A DNA stretch of 64,000 nucleotides, from the NCBI RefSeq assembly GCF_000285835.1, contig NZ_HE978604.1, forward strand, positions 44,268 to 108,267, given 5' to 3'. The notes beneath the pieces are model-generated. The model made no database searches and was not told the DNA's origin. It worked only from the letters and a program-made list of their open reading frames with translations. Of this stretch, positions 45,872 through 54,716 are shown in pieces. The number at the start of each line of letters is the position of its first letter. Position 1 is the first letter of the stretch. The translations under genes were made by a program, and so were the position numbers. This stretch comes from Brevibacterium senegalense (GTDB lineage Bacteria; Actinomycetota; Actinomycetes; Actinomycetales; Brevibacteriaceae).

Positions 45872-47035
45872 ATGGGTGCTCCGGAGCTGCGCGTGCCCAC
45901 GCCGGACTACGCGGGACCGCTGCTGTCCGACGTCATCCCGGCCGCCGCTCTGGCGGTGGGCGGGGCGGACATCCTCACGCCCGAGGCCGCGGACCGCGCC
46001 CAGCGCATCGCACCGGACGCGTCCGCCCGGACCGCCGTCGTCGTGCTCATCGACGGGCTGGGCTCCCGGCTGCTGCGCAGGCGTGCCGCGCACGCCCCGT
46101 TCCTGCGCTCGCTGCTGCCGGACGAGACGCTGCTGAGTGCGGGCTTCCCGTCGACGACGGCGAACTCCCTGTCCTCCCTGGCGACCGGCCTGCTGCCGGG
46201 TGCGCACGGGGTCATGGGCTACACGCTGCTGGATCCGGACAGCGATGAGGTGTTCAACCAGCTCACGGGGTCCGACCACGTGGACGGGCGCGTCTGGGTG
46301 CCGGACGCGACCCTCTTCGACCGCCTCATCGCGGGCGGGATCGACGCCGTGAATCTGGGCGAGCCCAAGTTCGACGGGCGGGGTCTCAACCGGGGGTCGA
46401 TGCGCGGGGCGCGCTTCCGCGGCTCGCGCACGCTCGACGAGCGGGTCGACCACGCGCTTGAGGAGCTGCGCGCCCCCGGACGACGCGTCGTCTACCTGTA
46501 CTGGGGCGCGCTCGACAAGAACGGGCACGTCCACGGCGTCGACTCGTGGGAGTGGCTCGAGGAGCTGGAGCAGGTCGACGGGAGCATGCGCCGGCTGGCG
46601 GACTCCCTGCCGGCGGACGCGGTCCTCTCGATCACCGCCGACCACGGCATGATCGACGTGCCGCACGAGACCCGGCTGGACCTGGCGCTGCACCCGGACG
46701 AGCGGGCGCTGCTGCGGGCGGTGGGCGGCGAGCCGCGCGCGACCCACCTCTACGCGAGGGCCGGGGCGGAGGCGGATGCGCTCGCCGCCTTCCGCGCGCT
46801 CGTGGGCGACCGCGGGACCGTGCTGACCCGGGACCGGGCGGTGGCCGCGGGGCTCTTCGGACCCGTCCGCGACCGCAACCTGCCGCGGATCGGCGACCTC
46901 GTCGTCATCGGCGAGCCCGGGTTCGGGATCGTCGATTCGGAGCGGGACTCGCCCGCGGCGCTGTCGCTGCTGGGGCACCACGGGGGAGTGACCCCGGACG
47001 AGTTGGAGATCCCGCTGCTGACGCTGGGCGGCTGA
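45872..47035 (+). CDS. alkaline phosphatase superfamily protein (nucleotide pyrophosphatase/phosphodiesterase-like)
   Basis: The 387-residue protein has the superfamily's metal-binding plan. The Asp of VVLIDGLGS is near residue 60, the nucleophile Thr is in GFPSTTANSLSSLATG near 95, the Asp/His pair is near 215-225, and TADHGMIDVP is near 252. A further histidine (LLGHHGG) lies near the C-terminus. No signal peptide is seen, so the protein is probably cytoplasmic, unlike secreted phosphatases. The substrate is unknown. Confidence 0.88.
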   Translation: MGAPELRVPTPDYAGPLLSDVIPAAALAVGGADILTPEAADRAQRIAPDASARTAVVVLIDGLGSRLLRRRAAHAPFLRSLLPDETLLSAGFPSTTANSLSSLATGLLPGAHGVMGYTLLDPDSDEVFNQLTGSDHVDGRVWVPDATLFDRLIAGGIDAVNLGEPKFDGRGLNRGSMRGARFRGSRTLDERVDHALEELRAPGRRVVYLYWGALDKNGHVHGVDSWEWLEELEQVDGSMRRLADSLPADAVLSITADHGMIDVPHETRLDLALHPDERALLRAVGGEPRATHLYARAGAEADALAAFRALVGDRGTVLTRDRAVAAGLFGPVRDRNLPRIGDLVVIGEPGFGIVDSERDSPAALSLLGHHGGVTPDELEIPLLTLGG

Positions 47036-47038
47036 GCC

Positions 47039-47512
47039 TCAGGCGCCGGCGGGATCGTCCAGGTTCACGATCGCCCGGCGCGGCGTAGGCGGCGTGCCGC
47101 GGGCCGGCCGGTAGAGCACGTGCCGGTACATGAGGTAGCGGAAGACGTTGCCCAGCAGGACGCCCACGACGTTGCCGGAGACGTTGTCCGCGAACGCGGA
47201 GGTGAGGCCCAGCACGTGGTGCGAGAACCAGAGGCACAGGAGGGCGATGAGGAGGCCCGCGGCGTTGACCGCGAAGAACCCGATCGCCTCCTTCACGGGG
47301 GTGTTCGTGCGACCGTCGCGGAACGTCCAGTAGCGCGATCCCACCCACGAGACGGTCGTGGCGGCGGTGACGGAGAGGGCCTTCGCCCACAGCGGACCCA
47401 TCCCCACGGGATCCAGTCGCAACAGGTTGAAGAGGCCGATGTCGACGAGGAAGGCGACGGTGCCGACGGCGGAGAACTTGCCCACGCGTCGCAGTTCCTT
47501 CGCCACTCCCAT
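47039..47512 (-). CDS. GtrA family membrane protein
   Basis: The 157-residue protein has four membrane segments and the family motifs [20 protein letters not shown] near residue 12 and [16 protein letters not shown] near 53. GtrA-like proteins are thought to flip or carry lipid-linked sugars for wall or membrane glycans. TATCCT (47520-47525) lies seven bases before the ATG. It is convergent with the phosphatase-like gene (three-base gap) and divergent from the PurK-PurE gene. Confidence 0.88.
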   Translation of the reverse strand: MGVAKELRRVGKFSAVGTVAFLVDIGLFNLLRLDPVGMGPLWAKALSVTAATTVSWVGSRYWTFRDGRTNTPVKEAIGFFAVNAAGLLIALLCLWFSHHVLGLTSAFADNVSGNVVGVLLGNVFRYLMYRHVLYRPARGTPPTPRRAIVNLDDPAGA

Positions 47513-47570
47513 GATCGCCAGGATAGTGGCCCCCGGAGTCCTCCGTGCTCAGCGCGCATACACTGATCCC
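47513..47570. promoter_or_regulatory. divergent leaderless promoters (GtrA / PurK-PurE)
   Basis: TATCCT (47520-47525, minus) is seven bases from ATG 47512. TACACT (47559-47564, plus) is six bases from GTG 47571. Confidence 0.55.
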
Positions 47571-49271
<1,701 letters not shown>

Positions 49272-49366
49272 GACCAAACCCCACGACGGCCTCCCGCACG
49301 GGGAGCCGTCACCTCCAGGAAAGACCACAGAGTCGGGCCCCCACGGCCGGCCGGAAGGAGCTGAGG

Positions 49367-50515
49367 ATGACATTCGATCTGTTCACGCCCACGGAAGAGC
49401 ACGACGAGCTGCGCGCGGCGGTGCGCGAGGTCGTCGAAGGAAAGATCACCCCGTTCGCGGCGGAGGTCGACGAGCAGTCGCGGTTCCCGCAGGAGGCGCA
49501 CGACGCGCTCCTGGCGACCGACTTCCACGCGCCGCACGTGGCGGAGGAGTATGGCGGTGTGGGCGCGGACGCGCTGGCGACCGCGATCGTCATCGAGGAG
49601 GTGGCGCGCGGCTGCGCATCGTCCTCGCTCATCCCCGCGGTCAACAAGCTGGGCTCGATGCCGGTCATCCTGGGCGGCGGTGAGGAGGTCAAGCAGAAGT
49701 ACCTCCCGCAGCTGGCGGAGGGCAAGGGCTTCTCGTACGGCCTGTCCGAGCGCGAAGCGGGCTCCGACACCGCCGCGATGAAGACGAAGGCGGTGCGCGA
49801 CGGCGACGGCTGGCGCCTCAACGGCGTGAAGACGTGGATCACGAACGCGGGCGAGTCGGAGTTCTACACGGTCATGGCCGTGACGGATCCGGAGGGCCCG
49901 CGCGGGCGCAACATCACGGCGTTCGTCGTGGAGAAGGGCGATGAGGGCTTCACCTTCGGCGAGAAGGAGCGGAAGCTGGGCATCAAAGGCAGCCCCACCC
50001 GCGAGCTGTTCTTCGAGAACGTGTACCTGCCGGCCGACCGCATCGTGGGCGCGGAGGGCGAGGGCCTCAAGATCGCCCTCCGCACGCTCGACCACACGCG
50101 GGTGACGATCGCCGCGCAGGCCGTGGGCATCGCCCAGGGCGCGCTGGACTACGCGATCGGGTACATCAAGGAGCGCAAGCAGTTCGGCAAGGCCATCGCG
50201 GACTTCCAGGCCATCCAGTTCATGGTCGCGGACATGGGCATGAAGCTCGAGGCCGCGCGCCAGCTCACGTACGTCGCCGCCGCGAAGAGCGAGCGCGAGG
50301 ACAAGGACCTGGGCTACTTCGGCGCGGCCGCGAAGGCGTACGCCTCCGATGTCGCGATGGAGATCACGACGGACGCGGTCCAGCTGCTGGGCGGGGCCGG
50401 CTACGTCGTCGACCACCCGGTCGAGCGCATGATGCGCGACGCGAAGATCACGCAGATCTACGAGGGCACCAACCAGGTGCAGCGCCTCGTCATGGGACGC
50501 AAGCTCCTGGCCTGA
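49367..50515 (+). CDS. acyl-CoA dehydrogenase
   Basis: The 382-residue flavoenzyme removes two hydrogens from an acyl-CoA and passes electrons to ETF. It has the ACAD signatures YGLSEREAGSDTAAM near residue 125, KTWITNAGESEFYTVMA near 156, and the C-terminal QIYEGTNQVQRLVMGR, whose YEGT Glu is the usual catalytic base of short/medium-chain enzymes. The start at 49367 follows GGAAGGAGCTGAGG. No promoter is evident in the 95-base gap after purK-purE, so read-through is possible. Confidence 0.92.
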   Translation: MTFDLFTPTEEHDELRAAVREVVEGKITPFAAEVDEQSRFPQEAHDALLATDFHAPHVAEEYGGVGADALATAIVIEEVARGCASSSLIPAVNKLGSMPVILGGGEEVKQKYLPQLAEGKGFSYGLSEREAGSDTAAMKTKAVRDGDGWRLNGVKTWITNAGESEFYTVMAVTDPEGPRGRNITAFVVEKGDEGFTFGEKERKLGIKGSPTRELFFENVYLPADRIVGAEGEGLKIALRTLDHTRVTIAAQAVGIAQGALDYAIGYIKERKQFGKAIADFQAIQFMVADMGMKLEAARQLTYVAAAKSEREDKDLGYFGAAAKAYASDVAMEITTDAVQLLGGAGYVVDHPVERMMRDAKITQIYEGTNQVQRLVMGRKLLA

Positions 50516-50537
50516 GGTGCGCACGCACGTCGGCCGC

Positions 50538-50570
50538 AGCGCCCCACCCTCCGCGTGAGGGTGGGGCGCT
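50538..50570. terminator. bidirectional terminator between acyl-CoA dehydrogenase and patatin genes
   Basis: A perfect 13-base stem (50538-50550 with 50558-50570) and a seven-base loop lie between convergent genes. There is no T-tract. Confidence 0.7.
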
Positions 50571-50574
50571 GTCG

Positions 50575-51564
50575 TCACAGACCCGGCCAGAGGGAGGGCG
50601 CCTTCGTCTCGAGGAACCGGCGGGCGGCCTCGCGCCCGGAGTCGATGAGGGCCTCCGTCTGCGCCGGTGCGATGTCGAAGTCGAGGGCGGACGTGCCGGC
50701 GGTGTCGATGAAGAGAGTGCGGGCGATCGTGTCCGGCTCGTCGATGTGCCGGCGGTCGATCCCGTGCAGCGCGGTCGTGACCAGGGCGCGGGTGACACCG
50801 AACAGGCCGTTCACGGGCCGGGTGACGGACGGCTCGTCCTCGCGCGCCGACAGGCGCATGCCGACGGTGGGCCAGCGCGCTGCGCTCCGGTCCGCGTGGT
50901 CGAACACCCCGATCGGGTAGTTCGACAGGAGTCCGCCGTCGACGAGGCTCACCGCACCCCGCGGCGGCATCGCCAGCCGCATAGGCCGGAACACGAAGGG
51001 GACGGCGGCGGAGGCGCACACGGCGTCCGCGACGGACTGCTCGTCGGGATCCAGACCGTAGCGCTCGAAATCCCAGGGCAGGAGCGCCATCCGGTGGTTC
51101 GTCAGGTCGCTGGCGACGACGACCAGCGCGTACTCGCGTTCCGGAGGCAGTGCGGAGCCTGCATCCGTTCGGCGCAGATCGCCGAACGTGCGCACACCCA
51201 GGTCCGCGAGGACCCCCATGAGCCATTCCCGCAGATACCGGCCCTCGTGGAGTCCGCCGTGGACTGCCAGGGACACGAGGTTCGCGAGGCCGCGCGCGGG
51301 TCCCAGCGCCCGGCCGAACCGGCTGGAGTCGGGCACCCGCGCGTAGTCCAGTGACGCGGCCAGCTCCGGCAGCCGGTCGGCCGGTTCGCCCGCGTGCTGG
51401 AGGGCTGCGACGAGGGACCCCGTGATCGCGCCCGCGGAGGTGCCTGCGATGCGGGGGAACGTGGAGCCGGCATCGCTCAGCACTCCCAGCGCCCCGATGA
51501 AGGCGATGCCCTTCACACCGCCGCCCTCCATCACGAGATCGGCCCGCAGTCCGGTGGTCGTCAT
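50575..51564 (-). CDS. patatin-like phospholipase family protein
   Basis: The 329-residue protein has a complete patatin catalytic site: the oxyanion loop EGGGVKGIAF at 13-22, the nucleophile Ser of GTSAG near 44, and the catalytic Asp of DGGLLSNYP near 212. It would be a Ser-Asp lipid acyl hydrolase. No signal peptide or membrane segment is visible. TACGCT (51571-51576) lies six bases before ATG 51564, fixing the start. It is divergent from the aminotransferase gene. Confidence 0.88.
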   Translation of the reverse strand: MTTTGLRADLVMEGGGVKGIAFIGALGVLSDAGSTFPRIAGTSAGAITGSLVAALQHAGEPADRLPELAASLDYARVPDSSRFGRALGPARGLANLVSLAVHGGLHEGRYLREWLMGVLADLGVRTFGDLRRTDAGSALPPEREYALVVVASDLTNHRMALLPWDFERYGLDPDEQSVADAVCASAAVPFVFRPMRLAMPPRGAVSLVDGGLLSNYPIGVFDHADRSAARWPTVGMRLSAREDEPSVTRPVNGLFGVTRALVTTALHGIDRRHIDEPDTIARTLFIDTAGTSALDFDIAPAQTEALIDSGREAARRFLETKAPSLWPGL

Positions 51565-51570
51565 GCGTCG

Positions 51571-51576
51571 AGCGTA
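51571..51576 (-). promoter_or_regulatory. -10 element for leaderless start of the patatin gene
   Basis: TACGCT on the minus strand lies six bases before ATG 51564. Confidence 0.5.
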
Positions 51577-51650
51577 GGCGGTGCTGACGCGCGGTGCACG
51601 AGGGTGCAGACTGGTGTCCGACGACCGATTGCGAACGCGAGGAGACCGCC

Positions 51651-52850
51651 ATGAGGATTGCTGACCGGATCGAGGATCTGGGCACGGAGACGGCCTTCGC
51701 CGTCGCGCAGGCCGCAGCGGACTGGTCCGCACGGGGCCACGAGGTCTACCCATTCCATCTGGGCGACATCGACCTCCCCACCGCGCCCCACATCATCGAG
51801 GCGATGAACGCGGCGATCGCGGACGGGAAGACCGGCTACTGCCCGGGCCCGGGGATCCCGCAGCTGCGGGAAGCGCTGGCCGCGGAGATCGGCGGGCAGC
51901 GCGGGATGTCGCTCAGCGCGGACGAGATCGTCGTGACGACGGGCGGCAAGCCGGTCATCACGAAGTTCCTCCAGACGGTCATGAACCCGGGGGAGGGCGT
52001 GCTCTACCCCAACCCGGGCTTCCCCATCTACGAATCGCAGATCGAGTACCTGGGCGGCACGCCGCTGCCGTACCGGTACGTGCCGACCCCGCAGGGCTTC
52101 GCGATCGACCTGGACCACCTGCGGTCCCTCATCACCCCGCAGACGACGGCGCTCATCTACAACGACCTGCAGAACCCGATCTCCGCGGAGTCGACGCAGG
52201 CGGAGCGCGAGGCGATCGCGCAGATCGCGCAGGAGCACGACCTGTGGGTGCTCTCCGACGAGGCGTACTTCGACATGCGCTACTCCGGCAGCTCGCACTC
52301 GATCGCGGCGCTGCCCGGCATGCGCGAGCGCACGGTCATCCTCTATACGTTCAGCAAGAAGTACGCGATGACGGGCTCCCGGCTGGGCTGTGCGGTTGCA
52401 CCCCCGCAGGTCGCGCAGATCATCGCGACGCTCAACACGAACGACGAATCGTGCACGACCCACTTCGTCCAGTGGGCAGGCATCGCAGCGCTCACGGGCA
52501 CGCAGGAGCCCGTGCGGGCCATGCTGGAGGACTTCCGACAGCGCCGCGACGCGGTGTGCGCGCTGGTGAATGACACGCCGGGCATGAGCGTCGCGGTCCC
52601 GGAGTCCACCTTCTACGTCTTCCCGGACGTGACGGAGGCGGTCCGCCGGGTGGGTGCGGCGGACGTGGGGGACTTCGCACAGCAGGCGCTGCACGCCACG
52701 GGTGTGTCCTTCTGCACGCGCGAGCACTTCGGCTCGCGCCAGCCGGGGGAGGACCGCGACTACATCCGCCTGGCCTACTCCGGGATCGCCCTGCCCCGCG
52801 TCGAGGAGGGCCTGGGCCGTCTGCGCGACTGGGTGTCGAGCGCCGGCTGA
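51651..52850 (+). CDS. class I/II pyridoxal-phosphate aminotransferase
   Basis: The 399-residue enzyme has the fold-type I plan: YCPGPGIPQLREALA near residue 63, NPGFPIYESQIEYLGG near 122, the NP of LQNPIS near 176 in place of the usual N-P-T-G, DEAYFDM near 206, and the PLP lysine in TFSKKYAMTGSRLG near 240. A C-terminal Arg (YIRLAYSG) would bind the substrate carboxylate. It resembles aspartate/aromatic aminotransferases, but the substrate is not certain. The ATG follows GAGGAGA. Confidence 0.88.
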   Translation: MRIADRIEDLGTETAFAVAQAAADWSARGHEVYPFHLGDIDLPTAPHIIEAMNAAIADGKTGYCPGPGIPQLREALAAEIGGQRGMSLSADEIVVTTGGKPVITKFLQTVMNPGEGVLYPNPGFPIYESQIEYLGGTPLPYRYVPTPQGFAIDLDHLRSLITPQTTALIYNDLQNPISAESTQAEREAIAQIAQEHDLWVLSDEAYFDMRYSGSSHSIAALPGMRERTVILYTFSKKYAMTGSRLGCAVAPPQVAQIIATLNTNDESCTTHFVQWAGIAALTGTQEPVRAMLEDFRQRRDAVCALVNDTPGMSVAVPESTFYVFPDVTEAVRRVGAADVGDFAQQALHATGVSFCTREHFGSRQPGEDRDYIRLAYSGIALPRVEEGLGRLRDWVSSAG

Positions 52851-52971
52851 CGGCACCGCTTCAGACCCACCGTCCAGCCATCTCCCACCGACCTGCCGGT
52901 GCCGCCTCCGTGCGAACGGACCTCGGATCGTGCATTGTGGTGCTGTCCACCCGACCTGACCCCGAGGCGCC

Positions 52972-54495
52972 GTGACGCAGCAACGCACACTCCAGCACGT
53001 CGATCCCCTTCGCGAACCCGGACATCTCGATGCCCGGCACCGCGATGTGCGCGGATGGGTGCTGCTGGTCGCGACGGTCCTCATGCCCGGCAGCGTGCAG
53101 ACGCTCTTCCGCGCCCGCCGGTCGCGGATCCCGCTCGTCATCACCCTCGTCACGTGGCTGCTGATCGTGGTGGCTCTCGCGGCGGTGCTCATCCGCCGGC
53201 AGATCGCCTTCACGCTCGCGACGAACCCGTTCATCCTCACGGGCGTCCTGCTGGTGGTCGTCGTCGCGGGCGTCAGCTGGATCCTGTGCCTCCTCGACAC
53301 GGTGCGCCGCGTCCGCCTCCACACGCTCAGCCCGCGGGCGCGCACTCGCTTCCTGGCGGCCGCCCTCGTCACGATGCTCGTCGTCACGGGCGGCACCGCC
53401 TACGGCACGGTGATGATCAACAGCCAGCGCGAGCTCATGACGAACCTGTTCGCCGGCGGGCTGGGGGAGCGGCCGGTCGACGGTCGCTACAACATCCTGC
53501 TGCTGGGATCCGACGCCGGCAAGGGCCGCCAGGGCATCCGGCCGGACAGCATCACCCTGGTGAGCGTCGACGCGAAGACCGGCGGGGCGGTCATGATCGG
53601 CCTGCCGCGCAACATGCAGAACGTCCCCTTCGACGAGGACAGCCCGCTGCGCGAGGTCTACCCCGACGGCTTCACCTGCGGCGACGAGTGCCTGCTCAAC
53701 GCGGTCTACCAGCAGGGGGAGGAGCACGCGGACGCCTACCCGGACGACGTGACCCCCGGCGTCGAGGCCATGAAGGAGGCCGTGGGCGGCGTGACGGGCC
53801 TCGAGGTCCAGTACCACGCGATGATCGACCTCAAGGGCTTCGAGGACCTCATCGACGCGATGGGCGGCATCACCGTGGTCGCCGGCAAGCGCGTGCCGAT
53901 CTCCTCCGGCGTCGACCCGAACACGGGCCAGCACGGACCCGTCAAGGGTTGGATCGAGGAGGGCGAGCAGCACCTGGACGGCTACCACGCGCTCTGGTTC
54001 GCCCGCTCCCGCGAGTTCTCCTCCGACTACGAGCGGATGGTCCGCCAGCGCTGCGTCCAGGACGCGATGGTCCGCCAGCTGGACCCGTCCACACTGCTGC
54101 TGCGCTTCCAGGACATCGCGCAGGCCGCCCCCGAGGTCGTCACGACGGACATCCCCCAGATCCAGGTCGACCGCTTCGTCGACCTCGCCCTCAAGACGCG
54201 CTCCGCCGGCACCTCCTCCCTCAACCTGACCCCGCCCGAGGTCAACCCCACGCACCCGGACTTCGCCCAGGTGCACGAGCTGGTCGCCTCCTCGATCGCG
54301 GAGTCGGAGGAGTCCGCCGAGGCCGCCTCGACGTCCGCAGTCCCCGGCACCGGGGCCTCGGGCGAGGTCTCCGTGTGGGCAGCACCGCAGCCGGGCGCCG
54401 GGCCCGCGGACGTGTCCGCGGCCGGTGCGACCGACGAGGCGGACGCGGGCGGCGCGGAGGACGGGGACGCCTCCGCGATCTGCAACGTCCCGTGA
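52972..54495 (+). CDS. LytR-CpsA-Psr (LCP) family wall-polymer ligase
   Basis: The 507-residue protein has three membrane segments (about 50-72, 85-106, 125-150) and then an extracellular LCP domain. The domain carries LLLGSDAGKGRQGIRPDSITLVS near residue 175, LPRNMQNVPF near 208, ALWFARSREFSSDYERMVRQRCVQDAM near 340, and a long acidic, Ala-rich C-terminal tail. The conserved Asp and Arg residues of the polyprenyl-phosphate site are present. LCP enzymes attach glycopolymers to peptidoglycan. The start is GTG 52972 without a strong ribosome binding site. The wall hydrolase follows in the same orientation. Confidence 0.92.
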   Translation: MTQQRTLQHVDPLREPGHLDARHRDVRGWVLLVATVLMPGSVQTLFRARRSRIPLVITLVTWLLIVVALAAVLIRRQIAFTLATNPFILTGVLLVVVVAGVSWILCLLDTVRRVRLHTLSPRARTRFLAAALVTMLVVTGGTAYGTVMINSQRELMTNLFAGGLGERPVDGRYNILLLGSDAGKGRQGIRPDSITLVSVDAKTGGAVMIGLPRNMQNVPFDEDSPLREVYPDGFTCGDECLLNAVYQQGEEHADAYPDDVTPGVEAMKEAVGGVTGLEVQYHAMIDLKGFEDLIDAMGGITVVAGKRVPISSGVDPNTGQHGPVKGWIEEGEQHLDGYHALWFARSREFSSDYERMVRQRCVQDAMVRQLDPSTLLLRFQDIAQAAPEVVTTDIPQIQVDRFVDLALKTRSAGTSSLNLTPPEVNPTHPDFAQVHELVASSIAESEESAEAASTSAVPGTGASGEVSVWAAPQPGAGPADVSAAGATDEADAGGAEDGDASAICNVP

Positions 54496-54515
54496 TCGCG
54501 GATATCATCGCGATC
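54494..54515 (+). terminator. hairpin overlapping the LCP stop codon
   Basis: GATCGCG and CGCGATC (seven-base arms, eight-base loop) are followed, after GGCTGAAAAA, by TTT. It is a weak terminator candidate. Confidence 0.35.
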
Positions 54516-54716
54516 GGCTGAAAAATTTCTGAGACGCACTCTCGCGCGTCATCTCGCGGAACCACAACCGTGTCATTCTCTCATCGGTCGAGATTTCAAC
54601 TCAGACACGCCGGATTTGTGTAACAATCTTGAGATGTTGAGGTGGTTCGTCGCATCCAGCGACGCCCCCACTTCGTAGAAGCCTCCTTCCCTGTCTTCCT
54701 CACAAAGGCTGAAACG
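54496..54716 (+). other. AT-richer leader of the wall hydrolase gene
   Basis: This 221-base gap is visibly less GC-rich than its surroundings. It contains TTTGTGTAACAATCTTGAG (54612-54630), which may hold promoter or response-regulator sites, and AAAGG before ATG 54717. I looked for the c-di-AMP (ydaO) riboswitch that often precedes wall hydrolases in actinobacteria and did not recognise it. Confidence 0.4.

Noticed and set aside
54496..54716. c-di-AMP (ydaO-type) riboswitch before the wall hydrolase
   Set aside because: The conserved core of that riboswitch is not recognisable, and the gap is AT-richer than such leaders in this group.
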